From Takifugu bimaculatus (Eukaryota > Chordata > Actinopteri > Tetraodontiformes > Tetraodontidae): DNA of 64,000 nucleotides. Positions within the stretch are counted from its first letter, which is position 1. Each line of letters begins with the position of its first letter. Positions 12,201 to 27,100 of this stretch are shown piece by piece. Below the pieces are notes generated by a model. The model was given only the letters and a program-made list of their open reading frames with translations. It was not told the DNA's origin and did not search any database. The stretch is from positions 10,325,418-10,389,417 of the forward strand of contig CP034975.1 of NCBI GenBank assembly GCA_004026145.2, written 5' to 3'. The position numbers were made by a program, and so were the translations under genes.

Positions 12201-15200
12201 GAAGTGCATTCTGGGTCTCAATGACGTGCTGAGTCCAATGCCAGGCAGGCCGTGTTTCTTTGTTTCATCTGGAAACATAGTTATGCTCATGGTTTCCTCT
12301 GTCATGGGCACAATATACTCATTGTTCATCATTAGGCGAGCTGTGGTATAGCTGTTCAGGTGTATGTCAATGAGCAAGTCGTAGTAGCCTGTCCGAAGCA
12401 AACCTTCAAGACAAAAATTAGGACACATATATGATCAATTTTTTTTATAGAAATGGATCATATTGTGTGACTATCAAACACAATTACAATGCGTGAAAAT
12501 ATATTGTAAAAAACCAAATATATTTTAAAAACCAAATAAATCAAAAGGGTTCTACGCGTGCAGTTAAAAAATTACACACACATGGCCCGTGAGAGAGCTT
12601 GAGCTAATATACATAGTAAGTGCACTGTGTAGAATAAGGCTCAGTGGTACCTGGCATATGCTTGTTCTCTATGGCATAGAGAAGCTGTGACTCATCTATG
12701 TGGGAACAGAGGGCATGAGCAACCCGGTTATTTCCCAGAGCACAGAGTGATGAGTACAGTTTCAGTGTGTGGTAATAAAACTTTAAAAGATCACTCTGCT
12801 CTGAGAGCTCCAGTATGTCCACCGACCTTGACAGCATACAGAAAGATAAACATAGTGTATGAAACCAGACAGCAGGGGGTATAACAGGCACAAATGTGTT
12901 AATGTATATAATTATAATCCCACTCATTGAAATAACAATAACTGTGCAACAATATTATTATTATATATTAGGGTATATTAATATCACCATACGCCTTTGC
13001 AATTAAACACTGCTACTGAGGCTGTGCAAAAATAATGTTTCTTTATATTTTACTGTTTATTGTGGATTTTATTGTTTATATTTGTCTCTATTATTTAGTT
13101 ATCTTTCTAAAAATCTTACAGCATATTTTATAGAAAATATCTGAGTCTGACTGGGTCATAATGTAGTTATAGAAGTCATGTTAGTCTTAGCTACCTGTTT
13201 TCCTCAGGTATGTGCAAGGACATGAATTGTAACGGTTCATTACACTTCACCAGCCAGCCAGTGTCTTTCACTCACTCTGTACACGGTCACCTAATTAATA
13301 AAATATGAATAAAAGGCATTTTGTTAACATATTAGAAACAATGATTGCTGACATTTTTGAATGTTTCACTGTTTCAATTTGTTGTTCTTGGGCCACACCA
13401 GTTGACATTTCACACAAGAACAATCGATAAAGAATTTAACAAATGAGGTTGCAGCCATGAACAGCAGTGATGAACAAGTTAAATGTAATTAAACTTCTGC
13501 AGGAATTTAGTTTCTTTGTGTGAAAGTACATGCACTTATTGTTAAATGATCTTGGATATGCAGGTTGTTCTTAGCCACCAGCTTGCCAATCACATATGTT
13601 TTTTACAGCTGTTCCTGGACTTGAATATAATTGCATCTATACTTATATTATACCTTGGGAAAGCAGTTAGGTACACGACTCCATATAGCAGAGGTCAGGC
13701 ACTGGACATGAAGCCGTGGGGGACACTGAGCAACTGTGTTCTTCCTCTCACTCTTAAACAGACCAGCTGACAGAGGCATTGCATTCTGAGAACATTTCCA
13801 AAAACAAGACAAGACCTTAAAAAAAGTGCATTCAATAAGGTACATTAAAATATATATAATGAATAATGTTTTCGTATGATGCCGCCATTTTGCATTGGTT
13901 GGTCATCAAACTTTAATATATTCGGCATCATAAGTGTGTAATTAAGTGCTCTCATCAGGTCCAGTCACAAGTTCATCTCTATTTAACCTCCTGGTCGTAC
14001 AAATTAAGAGTCTCTATCTGACTTCTTTGGCGCTTAGAAGAGATAATATTAATGTAGATACAAGGCCACGTAACCCACAAAACACGTCATATTATTGATG
14101 ACATTAACCCTAACCCTGCCGGGGTACAGGACTGGGTGGTAGCATTAATCTACCATCATGATCTAGGGCAGTGGGCCTTGAGATCATTGTAAATTCATTG
14201 TAAAATTGTAAAATGTCAGACTGAATCCTATTGATCTCTTTTTTGTGTGTTATGGCAAGGCTTGACACTGAATTGACCTTTACTGTGTTTAGAATTCACA
14301 TCATGATGACAGCAGAAACAGTGATACAGCTATATTAACTGATACTAGTTAGGCATTTGTGTGTCCCCACCTTAACATGGCCCAATTCAAACTGGAAAAC
14401 ATTGGGGCTTGTGGCCCTGGCAAAAACAGCAGGGAACAACTTAGTATTGGGTTCCACCTGTGGACAGAAAGAAACGTTTTTATCTCTTCAGAAACATCAC
14501 AGTCAATCGGTTATTCTGCTACTCTCGGAAGACTAGCTTCACCACTTATTCCAGACATGGCTGTCGAGCAAGAAAAGGCATAGCGCATTGGCATGACGGG
14601 ACCACAGACAGAAGGAGGGGAATTATGTATTCACATCCACAACGGCTGGATTACCAACAATGACACTGTAACCATTGGCGGTTCCCTGGCATGGAATACG
14701 TGAGTTTGAAATACAGGCTCAACAACTTTCCTCTTGCGCATCTGTATGACACCATTAATACAAAACAGGCCACATATCCTTAGGTTGCACACACCATATC
14801 TGCAGACTCTAGGCTATAGCAGCTCCTAGAAGGCAAAATGGGAATAAGTGATGGTGTGAAAAAAATGTTTTAAATGTGTAATAAAAATAATAGAATCAAG
14901 TCTACAAATATACATATTTACCTGGCTTTATAATTTGAAGCTTAAGAGAATTACCTTTAATAATTATTGACAGGGAATGAGCCATATACATTTGTAAATG
15001 TATATAGAGAATTACCATATTCAGAGTTGAATGGCCGATGACAGAAGGCAAAATGCCAGTGGTTACCTACAGCGACATACTGAAAACATTTGATACTGCA
15101 GCAGATGCAGATGCAGTTTAGCCACACATTAGCATAACTGGCCATTTGATTTGTTTCGGTTGATTAGAGATATTTTTATGCATTTCTAGATTTTTTTAAG

Positions 15201-15373
15201 CGTTTTTTTTTAGCAGTTTCTAACACGAAAATCTCTCCTTGGGACTTTACCTAAAGTGCAGATAAGTTTATAAAAATATACTGTAAGCGATCACCTTACC
15301 CATTTAGCGTGAATGCAGCTTAATGCTAATACATCTTTTGTTCTTTAACATTAAGCCCAATAGTAAGTAAACA

Positions 15374-15421
<48 letters not shown>

Positions 15422-18081
15422 TTGAAACATGGTTCCAAAAATCAATCTACAGATTAAGGAGTTGGTTGGGTAGGATAAAATGTTAATGAAGATGGAACAA
15501 TGTTCGTTAAAACATTAAATGAATACCTGGTAGTGAGTACTAAGTTCTTTGCCATTGGCTGTAAAGGTCAGCAGTCCATTAGTTGTATCAATTAGACAGC
15601 CTATTTCCAAGCCATTGTTGTTCCTCCCCTCATTAGGACTGCAGCTCTCTCCAGCCCACACCATGTAACAGTTGCTACACTTTATACTGGGGAAAAGATA
15701 AATGAACCCAAAATCACAACCTGAAACCTTCATCATATACATACAATTATAGAAACACACCTCTTGTGAACTTTCCCCTTTTCATCTCCAAGGGTAACAG
15801 TGACAGTTCGAACATTGTTCAAATCAAAATCTGGGTTGTACTGATGAAAGTCAGGTGTTACCCAGCCCACCCAAACATTGTTTGGCTCCTGTCCAGGGAA
15901 GACTCGCACTGAATAGAAATACTGCACAGAAAACAACAGGTTAGAGTTTCATCTAATCCTACTTGTCAACTGAAGTTGACAAATGTAAAATATCTTACTG
16001 TAGAGTAATGTGCAAAGCAGTCATATTCCTCCCTTTCTTTAGTCAACATCTCGTCCGACACAGAAGATGGTGAGCAGCTGTTTTCTGGCCTGTTTCTCTT
16101 TAGTAACCTAGAAGATCAGATGGAAAATAATGAGCAAAAGCCTAAACCAGAAGAAGAAAGTGGGATAGGCAGATCAAAACACAACACAGCAGATTTTACT
16201 GAAAAATTGAGAACATTATATTATTTGCCTTATTTTCTGTGTAAGTTTAACGCTGAAAACGGAAATACTATAACATTAAGAATATAATTCCTAAATGGTA
16301 TTAATCAGTTTTTTGTGAATTTTCTTCTCAAGGTCTGTTTGGCCACATCAATATTTTATTTCAAATCCACTGAGGTGTAAGGATGAAACAAAGACGGACT
16401 GTTTCAGTGATTAGATAAAGAAAGAGCTGACTGTACACAGTTGAACGGGGATGTAGAAATGTATGGTTTACCTCTGCTTTGGCTTGGGGGGCTTCTCCTG
16501 GTTATAGTCTTTGTGGTTGTTGAATTCGCTCAAGATCTCAAAGTCAGACACTGTTTCAAAGTCATCTAAATCCTGCAGAATAGTGAACAATCAACTCATA
16601 CGTATGATCACAGCCCTTATTCCACACTGACTGGGCCTAACATTATGACCACTTACAGGTGAACTGAAAAACACTAATTTTCTCGTCCAATCAAGGCAAC
16701 TGAAATATATTTAGGAACCAATATGCCAGCAGTCTGGGATATATGTGGACAAAAATTAACATATTGTCCCCAAAGTCAATGTGTATAAAACAGGATAAAA
16801 CAGACAGCCTAAGGATTATTGATGAACATGAGGAGAAAAACGATCGCCAAGATGGTCCAATAATTTGTTGCTTATACGGCTGTATAGCCACAGACCAGTC
16901 CAGGTTGCCTAGCTTGAAACCTGGATCAAGAAGCAATGGAATAAGCCTGGTTGCTGGGTCTGATCAATCACATTGTCTTTTACATTTTTTACATCACATG
17001 GATGGCCCAGTCTTTGTGCTTGATGTACCCTGGTAATAGATAGCATCAGGATGAGATGTGGCAAAATGCAAGCAAGCAAAGGCATTCCGATGCTTTGGGC
17101 AAGGAAAACCTTGGGTCCTATCCATGTAGATGGTACTCATACCACCTTCCTAAACATAGTCCCCAGACCATGTATATCCTTTCATGCAAATTATATATCA
17201 TAAAAGGGACAGCTGTGGGCTCCTTCAGCAGGATAATGTGTCATGCGCTGAAGCAAAATTGGTTCAGGAATGGTTTGACATTGGTCTCCAAATTACCCAG
17301 ACCTGAATCTCACATTGTATCAGACAGATGCTCACGTTTTGCTTGATAAGTGTATGAGCAGTAAATTATAATGAAGTTATAGTTCAGTTAGGTATACATT
17401 AAAACCAGTGCTTTAAGTGAAACAAAAATAAGTGCCGGTATTCCCCTTATTCAACTGTAAGCAGGTAAATTAGGCAGTGGGTGGTCAGTACCAACGTACA
17501 ACTGAGTGATATGTTTAAAAACTAGAAACTGGTGCTGGTTTTTAAAAAGAAATATGTTTGGAAATTTCCATACAATTTAAGTCCGTTCACTTGGATACTG
17601 GCCCTAAGGAGGTCTTCAAGGGGACAGTCCTCAGTGACATACAGAATGATGTCCAAGGGAACTAATGGGCACCTACCATTCAGATGGAGACCAAACGTGC
17701 AGAAAATTGGAGAAGCAAGCTATGCAGGTGACAAGTAAATAATTCAAATGACATACTCGTGTGTTTGTTTCATAGTTGTATCCTGACCTACTGACCTCTG
17801 ACCCCGCTGACCCACTCAACTCTACCGGCAGTTTATTATAATTAATATAATTAATGTATTTCTATGATCTCTGCCTATTCTCTCCTCTGCCTGTCCTCCC
17901 CCTTCTCCTCTCTCTCTACCCAGCCGGCCATCAGCAGGAGGGTCCCCCTACATGAGCCTGGTCCTGCTCAAGGTTTCGTCCTGTTAAAGGGGAGTTTTTC
18001 CTTGCCACTGTTGCTTGTTGGGGGTCAGACCCTGGGATTCTGTAAAGCGCCTAGAAACAATTTTGATTGTAACAAACGCTA

Positions 18082-18113
<32 letters not shown>

Positions 18114-21100
18114 TTTCTATCATCATGGTAAGCAACCTCCATCTCTGCTGCTTTTATGTGCAACTTAAAATCTCTGTGTTCTTTAAACCTTTTATGCACA
18201 GACAGAAGTTGTTTTGCCTTCTCAGCTCCAAATGTAGAGATTAAACATCAGTCCCTGATGTTTTTGGGTAGCTGATGGTTTAACTTTGCTACAAAGCTTG
18301 GACATGAGCGCTTTGTCCTTACATATAAGCCACTCATTGTGTTATGAAAATTACCTAATTTTGTCCTTTGACCAGCAGTCTGGCCATTCTAGTCCTGTAG
18401 AGTTATTGTTGACATCACTGGCAACAGGTGAATCAGAAGTTACCTTTGTGATAGCAGAAATGCTACTACTAGCTGATTGCACTTCACTTGTAAAATTAGC
18501 ATTAACATCAGTCTGTCCTCTTCTGTCAACTTCAGTGTCACCGGTCTGGGTTTTCTTGTCGCCCTTTTGGAGCCAGGGCAACATTTGTAACTAGGTTCAC
18601 TAACCATCTGACTCAAATCAAGCAGTAAATCAACCTGGTTTTGACTCACGTTGACATTCTCATTCAACATCTGCAAGATGTCTTCTTGTTCATGGATTTT
18701 CTGGCACATTCAATTCCCGAGACCACCTTAGAAGTGAACGTCGTGTGAGGGACATGTGTGTGCCGCGTACTAGTGTACACTGGGCAATTTAGTATAGCGA
18801 TAGATGCATGCCTGCCAGAATTGTAAAGAGAGAAGTGGAACAGGACAAGTGTACAATGGGTTCATGAGAAGTCCCAGTACGATGTCAAAATTCCCGGAGC
18901 ACCAGAGGCAGAAATTGAGATGACAGCACTCCAGTATAGTCCGTACCAGCCCACTTAAAGCACTGATTACTTAAAATTCAATTTGATTTAATGTTACCAA
19001 CCACAAGTCTTTATTAAAAGGTGGAAGGTGGTATTAAAGGAATACAGTACTAAAAAAGACAGAAAAACTAATTGAATTAAAGCCTCAGAATCCAGGTTTC
19101 ATTTAAAACCATTGGGTTTCATACTATTTGAATTGTTCCTAATGCTGCTTTGGTTTCTGTGTTCTCGAAATTAGTCTGTTTTAGCAGGGGTATTTTTTTA
19201 TATACCGGTAATCATTTCTAGTGAAGAGCATTCTGTTGAGGCGTGACATCTAACTTGCACTAACGTTTGTCTCCTCTTTAGTCTCATCTCCGCCTTACTG
19301 GTTCTCTCTATCCCATTTGTATAAACACTTCATTTTGTTCACATGTACTTCATTTGTGTCGTTTCCTGCCACAAAATAATAATAATACATTTATGTATAG
19401 GAGCTCCCTCTCTCTCTCTTTCTTTTTCCTTCTCTCAATATTTCAGTTTTTCTAAATGCTACTTGTCTTCTCCCCTTTGCCCTAGCTCCTCTTCTCAAAG
19501 CAATATTGATCATTTTTGTAAAGCAAATAAATGTAGTAAGCATCTTTCTACCAATTTATGCGCTGAAACAGAAAGTATATCCTAAGAAAAAAAGATGAAT
19601 CTGTTTAATGTGTTCATACATCAAATATCATATTCGTACTAATACCTTCTTTGATGAGAAGAGAGTCTCATTAGATCGAGATCTGAAGAAGGATTCAGAA
19701 CACTCTATAGGCATGCTTAGTCTGTAGAAGGTGGTGCCAATATCACTGTTCTGGGAGCCAAAAGAACACTGGGTGACTCTGAGGCATGGACAGCTCTCTG
19801 TTGTTCCATCTACTCTAGTCACCTAAAGCAATAAAAAAATAAGAAATGTAAAATTTATTTAGGTTAGAATTTTATGCCATTACCAAAAGTAGGATGTAGT
19901 CCTGACTGTACCTGAATGTGCTGATGATTTGTAGGAATAGGTACAAACTGAGGCAGCCTTTTGCTGATCCACATTGTCACATCACGGTTCATGTTGACAG
20001 CAAATGGTTCATAGCCCTCCTGAAGGCCACAGATGGTGAAATACTTTAGCGTGCTAACATTTTTTCCAAGGTTTAACCTTGCCACCTGGCAAACACCCAC
20101 ACTGCAGACTGGAATGAAACCTAAAAAAAAACAGTGATAGGACAAACAGTAAAACATGGGCAGGAGTACCAGGAAAATTAACTGATGCTTTAAGTTAACG
20201 AAAAATGTTCCTCCTATGATGCTTGGTAAAAACACAATGCACGAGTTAATGGAAATCAATGAATTAATTATTTTGATTTTACATTCAGATGACTGGAACT
20301 TATATAAAAAACCCCAAATGGAATAATAGAAAAAAAAATTATAAAGTAAAAACTGGTTGGAATATAAAGGAACAAATAATTTTAAAGCTGTGTTGGCATT
20401 GACAAAGTATATATACATTTGTCGGTGTCCAGCACCACACTCGATTTCCTCGCACAACCACTATGGAATTTCTTCCACTGGACAATAATCAGTCAACCAA
20501 AGCTAAAGACCCACTTGTTCTCTGTCCCATATGAATCATAATTTATAATGTAGAGTAATTTTTAGCAGTTATTGTATTTATTGGTTTTATCTGTTACCTG
20601 CTCTGTAAATAAAGTTATTTTAATTGTTATTATCATGTAATACAATGAATAATGACACATGTATAATGCACTGCAGTATTTAATAATTTATTTTATGTTA
20701 TAGAATATTTATTATGATAGATCTAGTTTATATGGCTGACCTTCATTAACTTCAAAGTCCTTGAAGGCCACCTCAGAACCCAAGTCATCCAGCAGCACTT
20801 CTCCGTTGAGTGTGAACATCATCGTGCGGTCATTCAGATCTATCATGCATCCAACCACATCACCAGCCTGCCAGACTCGTCCATAATGTTCATTACCCTG
20901 ATGCCAGCGTTGAACCTGCAAAAAAGGGTTCCAAAAAAAAAGAGACAACTTTCTTCTTCAGAAACACGATTGATTGCATAAAACATGAACAATACCTTGA
21001 AACCATCAAAAACAAAGGCCTGGTCATCTGATCCAAGATCTTGGTCTGGGAGACATCCTGGGCGGGCCCAGCCTACCCTCATCTGCCCTGCTGTTACTAC

Positions 21101-24100
21101 CTGGAAAATATGCAGTAATATTCATCTAAGTAAATGTCAAACAGGTTGTGCAGGTGTACAGGTGACAGGGGTGGAACAGTACTGCTCTATGGTGAAAAGG
21201 TAACCATGTGGGCTGCTACTAGTGATCATGGAGTCAATCATACGATGTACATCATGGTCATGACATAGGTGAACCAAAGTGGCAAAAATCAAAGCAATTG
21301 GAAACTGCCTTTGCAGTAACTTGTATTTTATCAAAACCAAAATTGATTTTTCTTACCATCAGCTCAAAGTACCACTTTCCCACATTAACAGAGTAGGTCT
21401 TTTCAGCTCTGAAAATGCGAAACCGCTCAACAGACATCTTGCTGAGGCCTGAGTGATGTGCTGGAAGACAGGAGATATAGGGTACGAATGAGCAATCTGG
21501 TTCTTTTCTAAAAATGAAACTATATTTATACATAGGATGGCAATCATGATACCGTGGTCATGGTCAGGAGCCTCAAGATTGTATCCATATCCTAGGAGAG
21601 TCCTAACGGCTTCTTTCAGACTGTCTTTGTTGGACTTTTTGGTCCTCTCGTCAAGCAAAATATAGGGGACCAGACGGGGATTTCTGCGGTTCTTTACATC
21701 CTGGGGAGAGAGAAAAAAAGCACTTTTAGGTTCTCAGTCTCATTTTCCCATTAAGATGTTTGAGATTTGTTGCAGAATATGTGTCTATGTGTGATATAAT
21801 ACCATGTAGTTTATAAAATAAATTCCAAAAATGGGATTTTGTTGAGTCAATGTGATTATATGATTATACTTCTCGACATATATTATTAACAAAGGTACAA
21901 AACAATATACAGTACATTGTACTAGTGATTGTTTAGCTAATCAGGTAAACAACATGTTCCCATATTGTGTCAATAACCGCTAATTAATCAGTCCATTCAT
22001 TCATCCCATCCGAGAAGGAATTTAGAATTTTAAAATTCAACATGTCTTTGATTCACACCTGTTGAATACCATAGGTCCATCCCTGACGGATGCGGTCCTT
22101 CGCCCAGGCGTTGTGTGCGTTCTCAGCAAGTTTGTCCACCATGGCTTCTTGAGTTAAGGTCAGTTTGATGTGACTGAGGTCCAGAGGAGCAGGTCTATAG
22201 CCACTAGACAACTCGTAGCTACACAGATGAAGCGGAATCACTGAAATGTTTTATAGCCAGATGGGAAGTGTATTCTGTCCCTGTATATATTCCAGCTGTG
22301 GTCATTTGTGGTTGAACCCATCGTGTTTTATACTTCAGGCTGTAGAAACTTACGTTTTTGGTAGATCTAAGGTTTTCACTGTTTTAACAGCATGTTCATC
22401 TACTAGGCCAACATGGCAACCCAAGGCCAAGAGAGTTCTGTAACAAAAGCAAAGAAATGTGTATAATCAAGTGTTTTATTTGCTATTTGAGTTAATATTT
22501 AGAAAATCAGATACAGATCTTTTGTATTCCACATTATGAATTTGTCATGTTTAGTTTTGTGTTAAGATTATCCTGTGTCTCTCGCCATTGTCTCTGTGTT
22601 GATGACCTCAACTACAAAAGCAGCAGCTCAAAGTGATGCATTCTGTAGGCTTGACCATGTTCGACAGCACTATTAATGAGCTCTTTTAATCGATGCAGGT
22701 GCCCATCCTTTGGGAAATGTGCCCAAATCGACCTGTAGCTGCACAACATTATACCTCTCCCCTCTCTGATTCTAGGGTGGTGCCCTAGATATTACAATTC
22801 TAATTTACAATTTATTGATTATAATAAGGTTCAAACGTTATTCATAATCCACCTTATTTTTTCTAACCCAACTTGCACCTATCAGTGCACCAACAGAGGC
22901 CACCACCTGCTAAATCATTATTTAATTTAGATTGCCTTGGTAATTTTCTCTCATTTCCACCTCTTGTCTGTCACATTTGCATGACAAAAGGGGGAACTGA
23001 TTCAAACTTATGTTTGCTTCCATTACTATTCCTGTGTGACTGACTCGGCATTACACTGTGATTGTGTCTTTCATTTTCATGTTGGTGATCACTGTTTTAG
23101 GCTCAATAGATTATTTGCAATTCATCCCTGGGCCAATTGGGTGGTGTTATTAATAGTATATTAATCCCTTCATCCCAACATTAATGTGTTCCCTGAATTT
23201 GATGACTTGAATTCTACATGTGGCTAGTCACATCTTTGAAATTTGGTCTAAATAAGTTGTGTTTTTCCTCATTTACTTGAGAGTCTCTTGGGACATCTGT
23301 AAGTTATAGTTGTGCTCTTGATCAGGAAGCTTTGAGAATTCCACCAGACAGGGATGTTGTCGCTTGCCATCGTCTCTTTCCTGCGACATAGACACAGAAT
23401 TCTACAATTCAGTCATCAGGCATTCTAAAAGAAACACTGAAAGCTTTCTTGTTCATTTAAGTGTGGGTAATTAAATGATATGAAAAAAATCCAAGTTGAG
23501 AAGAAATTTGTACCATGACTTGTGAGGCAGAATTTGCAAGTTCTGTAAATGTGTCCCAAAATTTGGATTCTAGAATATGTGAAATAATTTGTCTTTGTTG
23601 ATTCCTTTATACTTTAGAATTGGAAAAAAACACCCCCTCCCCAAAAACCAAACAAAAGCTGTGTGAAATGTCCAAATGTTTAATGTTCCACAAACCCCTT
23701 CACCTCCTTAAGCTTCTATTAAATACAATTGGCGATGGGAAATAATGATGACTAACTGAAGACTGGTGAATTTACTGTGCTTGTTTAGGACCTTATTATC
23801 CATTATTAAAATCAAGTTTGCCATCAATCCGTTGGTGTGTGTCACTTCTGAGAAGCATCACAAGACTGGGGTAAGCCTGTCAACAGCCTTGTTTCAAATA
23901 ACCTACCGGTAATTTACCAGTGGAGAAATATGCACACACCAGCTAAAAAAACAAAACTAGTTTCATAGCTTTTCACTAGCTTCTTTTGAAGCTGATTAAA
24001 GTATGGCTTGAAAGACTATAAGTAGGCCAATACTGCAGAAATAATCCTTAAAAACTTGTGAATTCTTGTCTGGCCTATTGTGTTTAATATCTTGTGATAC

Positions 24101-27100
24101 ACTATACAAAATATTGGTTGCAAGTTTTGGTTCAATTATTGAAAGGCCAAGAGAGTTTTATAACACATCCTTGCATATTGCACAGTTGCACTCATGTGTA
24201 ATTATGCTATGGTCAGACATCCCAATGCAAGGGTTAACCGGTGGCATTGCCTTTATTCAATAAAATAGCTAATACTAACCTACCATTCATTTTTATTGGC
24301 ATTTGGGCCTAAAGCACAGTGACTTGTCATCACTAGAATAATTACACTGTTACACATACGCAGTTATTTGGCTGATACTTACTGTGCCGTAGGTCCAGCC
24401 GAGTTCTATTTTATTCATCACCCAAAGTTCATGAATGTTCTCAGCAAGTTTTTCTCTTATCCTCTCCAAGTTGGGCGGCAGCACAATCTATTTACAAAGA
24501 GAAATAACATGACATGATTTATCTTTCAATGTATGTATTGGCAAAAGATGTCAGTGGAGTTGTAATGTGTCAAGGTTGATTTAAGGAGAGCGAACTGATT
24601 CTTATACTTCACAAGGACCATAGTAACTTCGGCCCCAAAGAGGCACTGTCTGCAAAAGGAATTGTGGAACTAACTGTGTAAAGATTTATTGGAGCAATGA
24701 AAATGGAATTTACTTGTATCTGTAGTCTTGTGTATTTTAGTAAAGGGCACTATATAATTACCAAAAAAGATACAATAATTACACTGTTCCAGCAACAGCA
24801 ATGCACTATACTTCAACATGTAAAAGGCGGCATTAAGTACCGGTACTATTATGTTGCATGCTTCACCATCCTTTTTGCAAAAGTAAATGGTTCATAGCCA
24901 CATAATATAGCTAGATGCTTAAGATTTTCAATTCAAAACACAACCATTTTCTATCAAGTCAAATGAGATTGAGTGCAAATTTAGGTAACACAAGATGTTT
25001 TCACTGGACTGGATGGTTAGAAATGTATACAAATATTTGATCAACATGTGTCATAACATATTATTAATCTTATACTTATAACTCTGTTTTAAGCTGCTAA
25101 TAATGGTGACAGTGGTCTTCACCTGGCTAGTATCCACAGGTGTGGGTGTGAAAGCTGCCTGGCTCATCATTACAGTGGGTCCTATTAGGTTTCCAGGTCC
25201 AGTTATGTCCTGACTGGACACTAGTTTCAGCCTCTCCCTGGGCAATACTGCTTCAAAACAGGGTGCATAACCCAGAGGGGGTAGGAACTTAAACTCTCCA
25301 TGACGACCCCCAAGGAGGAAACGTACCCTGCAATAATAAAAGCTAAAGTGTTAATTTTTATTTCCTTTCTTCAACCATAAATAGTTCAACATACAGTATC
25401 ATTCAGGTACATTCAGGATTTGTTTAAAACTAATACAAAGGAAACATAGATGCATAATAGTGCATAATTATAATGCATAATTATTTTGCAATCAAGGGAT
25501 CTACCATTGTAGGTACACAGGATAAAAGTCATGAAATACATAAGATGGAATATTATGAAGTGAAACAGATGCATAACGTGCAATCATTAGGATGTGTCTG
25601 TTGTGTATGTTTATGTTTATTACTTTCTCTGTTTTGTTGGTGTTTTTTCCTCTTCCTCCTGTCCTTCATGTGTGTCACTTGTGCCTGTTTATCTCTGCTC
25701 TCCCTTGTAAAATCTGTTGTCCTTCGTACTGTGCGAGACTGTCTTTTGTTAAAGAGTCCAGCATTAGCCCTCATGTTGTGTTCTGGATATTAAATGACTT
25801 GAAAAGGATTACTGATTTTTTCTGTTGGATGTGTTGGCCTGTCTGCAGTCTGCCTACTTTTTAAGAGCCTGAGCACTACCTGGCACAATATTGTTGCAAA
25901 ATACTTTTTTCACTTTTTATTTTAGTTTGGTTATTTTATAGTAAGCCACCTGCCTTTTTGAGGGCTTGAAAATGCTTGAAAACTAAAATTTTGCAGGTGC
26001 ACCAGATTGGATGAAAATGTATATTATTTTAACAGGTCCCAGATATGGTTATGAAAAAAGGTTTCTATGGAACCACCTAAATACAATTATGCAAAATTCT
26101 CTTAAAGTCATGCTCTATGTTTGACAGGAAGTCTGCCCATTTCAATAGATTTTTGCCCATTTTTTTTTAATTTTGATGCCTTGTACAAATGAGCTCAAGA
26201 TATTTGAGCCGAGACAAAATCATGGTGAAATCTCATATATTTGATATATGGTCTTTGCCTGGAAAAATAGTGCAATATGTACTTATATAGGACGACCTGC
26301 TGGAAACAGGAAATTACATGTTTCACATTCTGACAGCCTTCTCCTAGTGTGTTGATCGCATCAAACATCGATGATGCTTTATTGCAAAATATACAGCATT
26401 TCATCAGAGGGTGCAGCTCTGACAGCATGACAAGTATCAATATTTTGCCATTAATTGAAAAGTTTTTCTAATTTATGGATACGGTTTAGACCCTGCCTCA
26501 GAACCCATGGGTTTGAACAGACTTCTGACCTGAATACATGTTCATTTCAGTATTCACATTATTGTATAACGTCCCCCTAGAGAGATAAAATGCCTCTTCT
26601 CCTGGACTACATTTGATCAGTGTGGGTGAAACTTTGTACACGTGTAATATCACAAGACTGACAAAAAAGTCTCCTGATCCAAACCTGTGTGTAATGAAGT
26701 AGCTCTGCAACACGCCCAATTTTTTTCAATGGAGCAGCCCTGAGACTAGTGGTGAAGTTTGTGGTAAGTTTACAGGGCTCAGGCTGTAGAAGAGGAGTAT
26801 TACCAGTAGCCTAGCAGACACTGCTTGACTTGTGGTTTGGTGGCGACATTACAGATTAAACTATTATACGATTAAGCAGCGATCAAAATAAATGACGTGA
26901 CCCCACAGTGGAGACACGACCATTTGGAGGACCAACTGAGAGGACCAGTGCCAATATTTACAAAGAAGTCATAGTCGCAGTGAAAACACACCTTTTGGCA
27001 AATTTGAAAATTGGTACACCAATCAATGCCCGAACAATGGCACTTACAGAACTAAGCTTGTCTCATTTTTTTACATATTGAAAAAAAAAAAGTCATTTTA

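Noticed and set aside
13195..13290. Rescue of exon 37 by another splice site
   Set aside because: The downstream frame contains TGA codons when traced back to the acceptor, and the upstream frame ends at TAA before any plausible donor, so splicing does not repair it.
14105..14122. Telomere-like AACCCTAACCCT
   Set aside because: Only two units, within an ordinary intron.
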